From Timema cristinae (Eukaryota; Arthropoda; Insecta; Phasmatodea; Timematidae): a stretch of DNA of 64,000 bases. Below the pieces are notes generated by a model. It was not told where the DNA came from and ran no database searches. It saw only the letters and a program-made list of their open reading frames with translations. The position numbers were made by a program, and so were the translations under genes. Location: positions 18,156,541 to 18,220,540 of the forward strand of contig JBCFYV010000024.1 of NCBI GenBank assembly GCA_039000515.1. The letters run 5' to 3'. Shown here piece by piece: positions 1-12,700 of the stretch (position 1 is the first letter of the stretch; every line of letters starts with the position of its first letter).

Positions 1-735
1 AGAAAGTCGCTTCGACTATAGACACAGAACAGACAAAATACCAAACATGTCTAGATAGACGTTTGTCTAGTTCTCTTTTACAACAAAACTAGGCCCTAAG
101 TCATAAGGACTAACGATGTTGCCAGGATACTTAAGTATTTGAAGTATGTCCTCCTGGCCGACGTGGCGGTGAATCTGACGGCCAACACTCCATGGTCGCC
201 TTTATCTTCGTTGAGTAAAGTTGCAGAAGTTCCTCCTTCGACGCTGGGTTGTAGTAGTTTGGGTATAATATGAACCTGAGAAGCAGCCTTTATATACTTT
301 CAAATCTGACTTGAACGGAACAAAACAAAATAGGTGATAAACTCAGAAATATGGAAAAAGAGAGAGGGACGAAGGCGGGGAGAAAGGAAAACGAAGCAGG
401 GAGAACCGCTATTGGGGAAGGGGGAAAACATGTATCCTTGGACGGCCGCTAGTCTTCTCTGAAGGGCAAGCGGGTCACTAGGTCGAGTCCATTCTACGCT
501 TCTTTCTTCATCCTAGGTTGTAATGAAAGAACGTGTGGCTGAAGTCAGGCCGCCATCATTGAATAATTTTCTTTTCTAACACGTGGCGAACAAATCCAAG
601 AACATCTTGAAATGGTGAGTAGATACCGAAGCATCTTTTATTTAAATATATCCGTTTTAATTATATTCTTTAGGCTCAGCTATTATTTTTATGAGAATTA
701 GCTATATAGACGTCCTTTACAATATTTACTTGCAG
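1..735. other. Upstream of first recognised NRF-6-like exon
   Basis: A donor GTGAGT at 615 suggests an exon ending at 614, possibly 5' UTR. A frame open from about 110 to 270 reads DVARILKYLKYVLLADVAVN and could be part of a 5' exon, but I cannot link it to the family. Confidence 0.4.
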
Positions 736-787
736 GCAGCATGGCAAATCGCATGCGAATCTATCCGACATCATCCAATGGCAACGG
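736..787 (+). CDS. NRF-6-like gene, first recognised coding exon
   Basis: The exon has acceptor TTGCAG and donor GTATGT. Read in the frame required by the next exon it gives SMANRMRIYPTSSNGNG and leaves two bases (GG), which combine with C at 1030. ATG at 741 is the first Met. If an upstream exon ends at 614 (donor GTGAGT), an in-frame TGA lies just before the junction, so 741 would be the start. There is no hydrophobic signal peptide, so a further 5' coding exon or a different start remains possible. Confidence 0.55.
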
Positions 788-3700
788 GTATGTGTTAAAG
801 CATTTTATTCATAAATACGATAATTTCAATCCTCTTCTTTGATATCCGTTACAGTATTTATCAAAAGACCATATCTTTCGAACAACCATGTGTTTCAATT
901 ACGTGATTGTATCAGAGACTTCACCTAGTCAGGAAAATAAATTTTGAGGTAGATTACTTTTAAATATGTTAATATTACTTCTTTCTTTCTATTGTCTTAA
1001 ATTATCAAAATATTGATATTCATTTGTAGCTGTCCAAACTGCCTGATTGACATGCTACAGTACTGGGGTACTCCTTTTCCCGGGAGTCACTCGGCTGGCT
1101 GATTGTATTGTCAAGGACACTAGGCGACGTGGTCACCACATCCCTACGCCAATATATAGGACATATTTAATTAGGTTTTAAAAAATATTTTTATTTTTAT
1201 TCATATTTAAAGTATTAGGCCCTAATGTAATTAAATTGTTACTATACACTAATATAGAATAATACTACTGAATATATTGGAGAAAAGTTAATTTAAGAGT
1301 CGAGCACTAAGAATTTGTCTTTGAAAATTGTATTTCAAACCACAATAAACTAAGATTGTGTCGCAATATTTATGTTATCCTGTTTATAAAATTGTATTAA
1401 AATAGAATATAAAATTATCAAAAGTAAACGATTTAATTAAAAACTAACCACATCGATGGGTACGTGAACTAAACACTAAATGTTCAGTTAGGCTTTACAA
1501 TGATAGAGAGATCAGGATTCGAGCCTCCACCTGAAACAGTGATGGTGACAACACTTAACCAGATATTTTTAAAACATTCTAATTTTTAACTATAAATCCA
1601 ATTAAAAATGAGTTACTGTAATTATTTTTCAAAAATGTCTTGTGTAGTTCATAATTAACAAATGAAGTACCTGTTAGTACCCAGAACTACAAATCAATGA
1701 AATAAAAATATTAAAAACAACAAGTTCGTACATTTGTTGTTTTTACAGTGGACGATGCGACCGGCCGCTACACCACCGGCTTCTTCTTCGGCAACAGCTT
1801 CTGGCTAGGTTCAGCATCTCTATGTGAGAGTCTGGGTGTTCGAGACCCTCGTAACACCTCCCTACCTTCACCCTTCCTCCTGGGATTTTACAAGCTACGA
1901 GTCGAGCTGGACTAGTCGCCGAAATCTCGCCTAACGTTAGTCACAACATACAGTAATTTTGACGGAGGTTTATATCAATGATAAACAGGAGCTTATGTCA
2001 CATAACGTTAGTCACAACATACAGTAATTTGGACGGAGGTTTATATCAATGATAAACAGGAGCTTATGTCACCTAACGTTAGTCACAAGCATACAGTAAT
2101 TTGGACGGAGGCTTATATCAATGATAAACAGGAGCGTATGTCAACTAACGTTAGTCACAACATTCAGTAATTTGAACTGCTCCAGTGAAGGTTTTTATCA
2201 CTATCATACAGAAGTTGATGTTGTCTAGACTCCATCACCAGGGGCGCATACAGAAATTCTTCTTGGGGGGGGGGTTCCAAAGTAAAGAAGTTACAAGTCA
2301 ACAGTCAATCCAAGCCATTACTTGTATACAATTCATACTTTGAACAAGTTATCAATTACTTTATGAGACTACATAAAAATTATACAGTATAACCTAAAGC
2401 ATTACATCTAGCTGTAACATGTATTGCTTCAGAACATTAAGGGGATTTAACATTGCTAAATCATTGTTTTGTATTATAATTTTATTTATCTTTCAATCTT
2501 TCATGTTCGCCGACGGAGGACATGGGAGACACCCCACTGCATGTGAGGCCCTGTCCATCACAATATATATTATATGTATTAAGTTCCTATAAAGACACCA
2601 ATTCAACTTATTGACCACACACAAAATCATTCTAAAACTAAATTGAAATAACTTGTATTCTTCCTATATACAGATTCGCAATCTTCACATAGGCCTCTGC
2701 CTGCCTTATTCGTGCAACTCAGAGGACGCTCAGTTACTACTGGAACTCTCTTCGTTGGTCGGGAACGAACTCAGGACTGTGGAAGTATCTAATGTGAGAT
2801 CCCCACACCACAGCTACAACATCTGGGAAGACACCACCTTCTGGATACTAGTGTGAGTTAGTCGTGATGTGACTTGAAATGTAAACTATTGCAATTGCAT
2901 TTAGAGTGTGTACAAGCGTAATTGCATGTGTGAATTAACATACAACTATCAAATAGAAATACTTGTCTTGTAGGACTTGTGCTCGTAAAATGTAGTTTCC
3001 TTCATGCTTATCAGATGTGTCATTACTTTTAATATCCATAGATAAGTCAAGTATGCTCTGCAATAAAGATTAAGGTAGTTTTCAATTGAGATTTGAATCG
3101 GTTTTAACATATAATGATTTTGTTGGGGAACCCATTTGCCTTATTTTCAACAAGCTTTTGCTCTAAAATAAGCATTGTCTGTGACTTCCTAACATTTTTA
3201 TTGCAATAAAAACGTTGATGTAATTATTAAAGTTTAATGTGATTATAGTAATAAATCATTAAAATTACTAACATGGTTCATTAGCTGTCTGTCATGAGGA
3301 GAAATCAGATTAGTAATGAAGTTATCGGATGTTGGAGTACAGGGAGTAGATGATATAGTAGAGGAAGTAAGACTGTGATGGTATGGGCATGTAATGAGGA
3401 TGGAAAAAGAGAGGATGCTGAAGAAAGTGTTGGAAATGAAGTATGTAGGAAAAAGACTGCAAGGGAGGCCAAGAAAAAAAAAATGGGAGGAGCAGATAAC
3501 AGAAAGTGTTAAAGTCAGAGGAGACAAATGGAGGAAATTAAAGGAGTTGTGGTGGAAGGATAGAGGAAAATGGAAGCTTTTTAATAAATGACTTGGCCAC
3601 AAGCTGGAAACAGTTGATGATGATGATAGTGATGATGGCTCTATTTTTTATAAGAGCAATTAAGATATTAAAGAAAATTCTTAAAATATTTATTTTGAAA

Positions 3701-6700
3701 GTCAAGTTTGTTAGTTAAACAATGGTTAAAATTAAAGAAAATTAAAATGTGGAAACAAAAAATAGTTTAAAATTCGTTAGAGCACCATTTAACTTATTCC
3801 TGCACCTAAATGGTATATTGTATTGAGATCTTAAACAAATTTGTTTGAAATCTTCCTATGAAATAATTAACATACCAATTCATTCATTTCCTTCTGTAGC
3901 ACTTAAAACGTTTGATAGATTTGAGCAATACTCATGGCTAACTTTAAGGATATGTATATAAGTTAAATAAAAAATTAGGTATTTTGTGCATTTCAAGTGC
4001 TTAAGTGGTAAAATGCCTGAAGTTGTCATGAATTTTTGTATGTTGATACTGCACATACAAAATTTTATTTAAAGTCTAAACTAGACAAAATAGTTTTTAA
4101 AACATTTTAAGAGGGTATGCTATCAAACATAGAGAAATCAATCAATTAAACTTTGTAAATTCATTCATAGTCTCCCCTAAAATATCACAAAAAATATGAA
4201 TTGATGCAATTGTTTCAAAAAGTAAAATAAGGTATTCAACTGTGGTTTTTAAAATTGTATAATTTTCTCATATATGAGAGTCAAAGCAAAGGCAAATTTT
4301 TGATAAATTAATAAATTTTTTATATATTTATCTTATACAAATAAAATACTTTGAAACTAAAGGTTGAAATCAGATTGCATTAAAACTGTGGCACAGGAGA
4401 AAATATTATGAGGCAGGCCAAAACTCATAAATAAATTTATTTCAAAGGAATTTATTTTACTAAATTTGTTGCTTACATAATCGATCATTGTTAAAATCTA
4501 TTTTCCCCGGAAAGAGTGGAGGGGGTGGGGGGGAAGAGTGATTAAATTACTTGGGCTAGGGTTGTCACATATTTTGTAAAAAAAAATGTTTAGCATTGTT
4601 CACCAGCCAAAATGTAACAGAAATTATTAATCCAATCTTAGCTCCATTATTTACATATTAATGATAAGCTAAACCATATTTGTATAGTACTCAAACACTG
4701 AGATATTAATGATAAAACACATATACTTATACATTTTGTTATAAAGAGTAAATTAACAAAGTTTCATTAATGTTAGTAATTTAATGCTAGGTTTTATTTA
4801 AAAAGGTTGAACTCTGGAATCAACTATATAGTTTAGTCAATACTACACTTTAAAAAACTAAAAGAGCTTCTTAAAACCATAAACAGGATAGGCATTGATT
4901 TTTTAACTCAACAAATTTGACTAACCTAATATTTTCAACTGCTTATTGTTTTGACATAGGTAACTTTACCTACTTAACAAATCAACTTAATCAAACTTAG
5001 CCTACATTTACTATAGTATCTCTAAAAGTTGTGACTATATTTCATGATGGAGCTGGATGAATTTTAAAATAATAATAATAATAATATATTCTTTAGATCA
5101 GATATAAAAAAACTAAAAACTATTTTCATTTATTTAAAAAAATGTTATAGGATAGGCCTAAATGTGGTTGAAATTAATATTTTGATTCATGAAAACTTCC
5201 ATCACTGAAGCACTTCTATTTATCTTCTATACACTATGGTTCTTATTCCATCTTTACTAGCAGTAACTACCATCACATCTTAACTTGCAGTGATTTCTAT
5301 TCATCCTTTAAGCATCCATGATTTCTATTCCATTTTTGTTAGCAGTGACTTCGATTTATCTTCTAAGCAATATGATTTATATTTCATCTTTACTAGCAGT
5401 AAATACCATAATATCTAAACTTGCAGTGACTTCTATTTATCACATAAGCACTATGATTTATATTTCATCTTTACTAGCAGTAACTACTATTACATTTAAA
5501 CTTGCAGCGACTTATAATTATCTTATAAGTACTATGATTTCTATTTCATCTTGTTAGCAGTAACTGCCATCATATTAAAACTTACAGTGACTTCTATTTA
5601 TCTTTTAAGTACTATTTCTATTCCATCTTTACTAGCAAAAACTACCATCACACCTTAGCTTGCAATGATTTCCATTCCATTTTTAAATTATAATAACTTA
5701 TATTCCACCTTAGCATAGGCCTATAGCTACTTTCATCCCATCTATAGTTGTGATGATTTTAATCCCATTTTAACTCGCGGTGATTTCCATTCTATTTCAA
5801 CTTGTGGTGACTTCAACCTCACTAAGTATACCTGACATACAACCACATATAGCAAACTCTTGGACTAGTAACCCACAAGTTGTTTTATTGTTATTGCTTT
5901 AACAAGCACTTAGCACAAAATTTATGGGTTCTTGGGAGCAGGGCCATCGCGCCGGGGGTGGGGTAGGCGTGGGTTGGGGGTCGTCCCCCCCCTCCCCCCC
6001 AATGTTGGTTGAAAGCTTGAAAGTTGGGAATTTTGTGAGATTTGAGATCTGGAGTTGAGAAATTCTAGGCTTATTCTGTACCCCATTACTTTCTATTATG
6101 AAAGTCCTTAACCACAGACTTGTACAGACAAATTTAAAATTTTCCAACTGTTGATCCCTACTCTACAAAAAATCCCAACTTCAAAAATCGTCAAACATTT
6201 AAAGGAGATTCATTGTTTAGTAGATTATAGAAATCTTAGTTAGTCAAGTAGTCTAGTAGCGCCGTTGTCAGTAGGCAGAGACAACAGCTGATGAGTGTAT
6301 GCCAAATGCTAGAGTCAAAATAAATGGTGCAACAAGGAGGGTGGAGGAAGGGGGACAATCAAGCCATTTATGCCCCCTCCCATTCAATAATAAAATAATT
6401 TTGATACAAGTTTAAAGTCTATGAAGTATCACCATAATTAAAGCACTGAAGATAGTTCTACATCATAGCCTAAATTTTAAGACTATAACTAAGACTTAAT
6501 ATTCAAAAGGAATACCTTCATATACCTACATTAATGTACCCCTAAAATTCTCATTTCGAAAATAAATTCAAAAATAATAACTTTTATGTATTACTTGCTA
6601 GTCCTAACCAACCATCAAAGTAAGTTTATGAGTGTTCCACTAGCCAAATGACTAAATTTCAACATCAAAACAATCAAATTAATGTGTTGAAGCATAAAAC

Positions 6701-9700
6701 CTAAAAGAAATGGACCATGGTTAAAACTCAGTACATATTATACCTCGATATATTTGTTTATATTTTCAGAGGTTTTTCGGCCTTCATAGCGGTGATGCTG
6801 GTTATTGGAACTGGCTATGACTTGTACCTGGAGCACAAGAGCACTCATTCTTTCTCTAATAACATCTCATATGAAATAGCTCGAATCGGACAGCCAGCGA
6901 TAAACAAAGCCGAGTGTCTGGATCCTGCTAAAGGGCTGACAGTCACCAGTAATAACAATAACATCAGTAATGGTAGGTTACAACACATTAACTCAAGCAC
7001 TTAAAGTTTTGATACTGTCAAATGTTTATAACTACCAAACTGAGGAAAAATGGCGCCAAACGGCTATATTAAATAAACAATGAAGGGGAAGATAGAAGGG
7101 CAAGACCCACATACTAACCAGGCCTCAACTAGGCCTCAAATAGCACAATTAAAACACATAATTATGTTATTTTCTGGGTACATTAGTTCCCTTCTTCTGC
7201 TGAAGAAGGGATCTGAAGTACCCCGATAATTAGCAGAAGAAGAGGACTAATGTACCCAGAAAATTACATAATTATGTGTTTTGTTGTTGTAATTGGGCTC
7301 TTTGAGGCCTACAGTTTTCTGGTAAGTGTGTAGGTCTTACCCTTCTTCCTATTTTCAATGTTTATTTAACTATCAAACTGGTCGATGTCATAACAAAGCA
7401 GCTGTAGATTCATTACAAACTTTACTAATATTCAATTTTCAAGTTACCATAAACAAACATACAGCCCACATTGAAGGTGTTCTTGGTCTCATGATTTAAT
7501 GGATTTATTTTGATGTGGAGGTATAGGTTTGAATCCTAACCAGGTGTTCTGAGGGAAGATTTTCATAAATAGTTTGCCATTTCTCCTTGACCTTCCTCAT
7601 ATGTACCCTATAAATGTAAATATATGAATAGCCTGGGTCGGTAGCGAGACACAACGCACAGATGTTTTAAATAAAAAGCTTTTTTTATCACCCTGTCTTA
7701 TTACCTGTTCAGGTTCAGGGTTTCAATCTGTTACATGATAATTACTCTAATGAGGTAGGGATCAGTAAGGAAGCATTTTAGAGGTAATCTTCCAACATCT
7801 ACATGGAAGTAGAGAGAGAAATCCCTTAGGAAAAACCATCCTCAATATACCTTACCGGCATTCAAACCCCGGTCTCTCCACTATCACCAGACCAGTCTAT
7901 CACAAGACCGTTCAACCATTGAAGTGAGTGGTTATTATTTAGGCTCTCAAAAAAATAGAAATGATACATTATAAAGTACCCAATTTCACACTTGAATTAA
8001 ATGTTGATAGCCGCCATTTGTTTCGTGTTTAACACCAGCAAAAATCGACCTTAGGGGTCTTGTGGTAAAGTGTTCGCCTCAAGACCTAGTGTTCATGGGT
8101 TCAAGCTCAGCCGGGGTCGATGGATTTTTACAGAACAATATAAACTTCAACTTCCTTCAGAGGGGAAGTAAATTCGTCATTCTCATGTTGATTGTACCGT
8201 GTAAAGTGCCCTAAAAGGTATGTAAAAATATTTTTCCCGACAAAATTGGTAAACCCTATAATCTTGCTCATAAAAATTCTCGTGTGATGATATAATAAGA
8301 CGATTCAGAAAGTGAAAGTTAAATACCTCAAATAAATAAAGTACACCAGCAAACTTTAGTCCAGCAATTATTATTAGTTTTTATCTTCCTTACTCAGATA
8401 ATGTTGAGATATTTATTTTCACTGTGAAAAATAATATCCCAATGTCAAGCTATGAAGGTTTAAAATTATTTACACTAACCCTCAAACCAATTTTTTGGTA
8501 CAGTTACTGTTTTTATTATTTCAGAGATGAAGGAGAGTAATGGAAACATTGCAATTTATAACAGAGTATATGCAATGAAGTATTGCCACCACAGAACATT
8601 GAAGACACACCCCAGTTAAGTAAGTTACCTACCAGACAATTTCAAGATAAAGTACTGTACACTTATGAATTTAGAATAAAATAAATCAGTAGAATGGTAC
8701 AATAATATTGCAAGGAATATATCATAAAATGGTTATGTTCTAAGTTTTTTATGAAACGTGGAAAACATTGGTGAGTCAATATGAGCTTGTAACCGGTTAT
8801 ATCAAAGAGCACTACAGTTGTTAAAGTGCTATTTACACCGTTGGTCAAAAATGGGGCTAAATCCTAAATAGGTGTTAGTCTAAGGGGGGTGTTTTTACTC
8901 ACACAACTCATCAATTTAGTTTCTCCATCTTATCTATTTACCTTCATTCCTACCTCTTAAATTATTTGTTAAATGTACTAATTTAAAACTACCAGTATTT
9001 ATAGAATACTTCAAATATTAAAAAGTCAGGCTTTCATCTTTTAGTTACATAAGGTACCTATTAAATAAATAAATAATTAATCAATCAATAAATAAAACTT
9101 AAGACAACATTTCCAGATCTTTATGCATATTTGAAAAATAATTAAGAAATTAAATATTTATGTGTTTCAATGTTTTGCGTTTGTAATATGCTGCCCACAC
9201 TAATATTGGAATTATTTATTGATAAGAATAGGCAATGGATTGTTATTATGTTGAACTGTTAACTATATTAGAAATTATAATAAAAAATGCATTGTTGGTG
9301 CTAGAAAAAGAATATTTGCTAAAGAAAATAAGGTACTGTACATGATAATGGTGCCTATTAATGATTTGTGTGCACCATTTTATATCTTTTTGACAGTTTT
9401 GCCATGAAATCTAAAAATTTACATGTTTTTGTTTGGTAGTCACATTAATTTAAGTATTATGTTATTTATAAGTTATACCTGAATGGCTGTTAAACCTGGG
9501 TGGTTTTTCCTAAATGGTTTTAAAATATCCCTCCATGCAAATGTGGGTACATTTTCTTTAAACTCAACCTTTCCTATCCCTAACACAATTGTGTAAATTA
9601 GTACATAGGGCTGTAACCCAAGCAGGTAGTAAGATGTGATGGTAAAATAACCAACAACCTAAACACTATATGCAGGGTCGGTAATGCGGTTCCTCTCTTA

Positions 9701-12700
9701 TCAGATTTTAGGTGCCCGCCTTATATTTTGTAATTTTTTTTAAAAATAGTTTAGTTGATAAATAAAAGGATGGTTGCCGAGTATTATTTGAAATTCAACT
9801 TCATTGTTATGTAGTCCCCACTAGTCCTATATTTATTATTCAATTAATATCTTCATACATAAGTTTTTAACAATAAGCTTACTCTGTAACATGCCTCAAA
9901 ATGTTAGGCTCAAATATTTAAAAGTGACAAATGATAACACTATAGTTTATGTTTTGTTTATTACATTTAAAATATTTATTTTCTCAACTTGTCACTAATA
10001 AATACATAAGTAAAAAGTAAAAATTCTAATATAAAAAATCAACATTTTTTTGGTGGCCCCAGAGTAAAACATATTTTGGTAAATAGCTCTTCATTCTTAA
10101 AAGGTGTCTGACCCTTGCTATATAGTATAACAAATTATTTATTATAATTTTAAAAATGAAACATTTGTATAGTAACATTCCATGAAAGCCATTTTTACAA
10201 TTCCTGGTTAAATCCTTTGTTGATTAATCAAAAGCATTGACTATGTGAATGACTTGAAGGTAGAATCATAGATGGAAATGAGCAAGAGTTTAACAATGCA
10301 AGAAGACATTGTGAAGGTGATCCTAAGTGTAAGTACTCAACAATAGGGGTGTGTGAAGGTCACTTTTTAAATGTGAAGTCAAGTTGTAGCTTAGCTTGAA
10401 ACCTTCAAAGCAGAATATCATGTTTTTATTGCTGTAACATAATACTACTTTTAATTTCCAAACTATCCATTAAGTGCATATAGACAATGCCAGATTTAAG
10501 ACGGGGAGGGGGAAATCACTTTGGGGCCCTCACAAACTCCCACAAGAAAGACAACATTTCTAATTTTATATTGTACATGCCTTCTTGTTTTGTGCCTACT
10601 TGTGATATACTTCATGAAATGGACTTTAAATACATTATTTACATGTTTGCTGCAAAGAAAGTAAGGAACGTTGCTATGTAGTGAGTGTTTTAATGAAGTC
10701 TTTATTTAGCTTACTTCCTTTTACTCTGTTACAATTATATTTTTTTAAATCAGTTGCTTGGTTTTTACCTTTCCTCAGACACACTATGATGTAATTTACA
10801 CAGGTTTATTGGACCTCCCTACTGTATGCCGCACCGAGGCCCCCAAATTCTTAAATCCTTCACTGCATTTAGGTAAAGAGAAATGTGTAATAAACAAAAC
10901 ACATTATTGTTATTTTATGGTGACACATCTGAATTTATCTGAGCTTACATTATTGATGTCATTTAATCACTAGTTGGCTGTAAAATACTGTTTGGTAACT
11001 GTTCTAAAAATAATTACATGTTGAGATATATATAGTGAGTTTTTTCAAATCTGCTCATAATGTATCATAGTTTTCTTTTTACTTCGAATTGCTTCAAAGA
11101 TGCGAAGGCTTATGAGGTCAAAGCAAAGGATATTTGACCTTTAACTTCAACATTTTGAAGCTTCGCATGACCCTACTTGACAATGATGCAAACCTCTTTG
11201 TGAACTCATTCCTATAGGCATATGGTCTGAGGTGGTGTTGTCATTCTCTGTGCGTCTCAACCTGAAGACTATCTGTGACCAGACTGTTGGTGAGGACACC
11301 ATTCCAACCATTCATGGGCTGAGATCCATCAGTATGGCTTGGGTCATCCTCGGACACACTTGCATTGGGGCCTTCAAATTCTCAGGTAACATGAAAGATA
11401 GAATAGGAAACTGGATATTTTCTTAATAGTCCATGAGTCTATAAATGGAAAAAACTTTTTAACCAAAATAAATAACGACCTTAGTTAAATCCAGTCTAGA
11501 CGTTAGACAAATTGATAAAAAGAGTATTCACTTGGCATTTTTAATTAGGATTAAAACCAAATATTCATAGACGTAGAGTAGCAATGCTAGAGTAATCTTG
11601 GCTACAACAATTTTGAGTGGCATTGATAAGATAGAACACATATCAGCTAATGGATTAGAATTGGGGCCCTAGAATTAACTAGTTTTATTAATATTTTTAC
11701 TAATCTATACATACTAAGTTTTATCTAAATGATTTTAATGATATTGACATGATATGCAGAGAAAATAATTATGGATCATCATTGTGGAATTCGATTAAAT
11801 AGATCAACAACGGACCAGATCTTTATTATTCAGCAAATATTGGAAAAAGTGTGAATACAACATTATGGTACATCAATTATATATTTTAAAAAGGCCCATG
11901 ATTCAATTCAAAGAAACAAATTATATGAAATTTTAGTCAAGTTTGGGATACCCAAAAAACTTGACAAGCCAATTGAGGTATGTTTGGCTGATACGCGCGT
12001 GGTAGGGTACGAGTTGAATGTCCCTTATCAGATACTTTCTTAATACATAATGAGTTGAAACAAGGATACGCACTTTCTCCATTACATTTTAATTTAGCCT
12101 TATAGTATTCTATTAGAGTAATGAGGCATGGAGGCATGAGATTAAACGGTACAATGGAGCTATTACGATACATTATTATTAGCACCGCGTCTTACTACCC
12201 GTTCAGGTTATACACACTTACGCTAATGTGTAGTGGTAGGGTGATTGCGAGATGAAATTGAGGGCCTACAGTTTAACGTGGAATCCAACCACGGTGGAGA
12301 CCTGGCATTTTATACATTCACAAGCTGTGATTAATACACATCTTGTCAGAGGTGAAGGAAGGGTTTGGTAATCAGATAAACCTGTGCCGGACCAAGGATT
12401 GAACCTCAGACATTAGGATACACAGATGATTTAGCTTTGTTAGGAGATAGTAAGGAGGAAGCTGTTGCAAGAAATATAGCTGTGCTCAGGGTATTGACTG
12501 GAAAATCCAGTGTGAAGAGACCATTGGGAAGACATAAACGGAGATGGGAGGATAATATTAGAATGAACCTGAATAAGATAGGGCGTGATGAGGTAGACTG
12601 GATAAAAGTGGCTCAAGTAGGCATTGGGTTTGATGAGGTGGACTGGATTGAACTAGCTCAAGATAGGGATAGAGTGTAATGAGGTGGACTGGATAGAACT

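Noticed and set aside
1929..2185. CRISPR-like array
   Set aside because: Units are 71-bp head-to-tail repeats without unique spacers, in a eukaryotic intron.
8525..8565. Possible small NRF-6-like exon (reads EMKESNGNIAIYNR)
   Set aside because: It enters in the right phase but leaves in phase 0 and would break the frame of the 11218 exon, while 6972 joins 11218 directly and in frame.
10487..10973. Two ORFs of 64 and 71 codons in the NRF-6-like intron
   Set aside because: No similarity to the family or any known protein, no suitable splice phases, and low-complexity surroundings.
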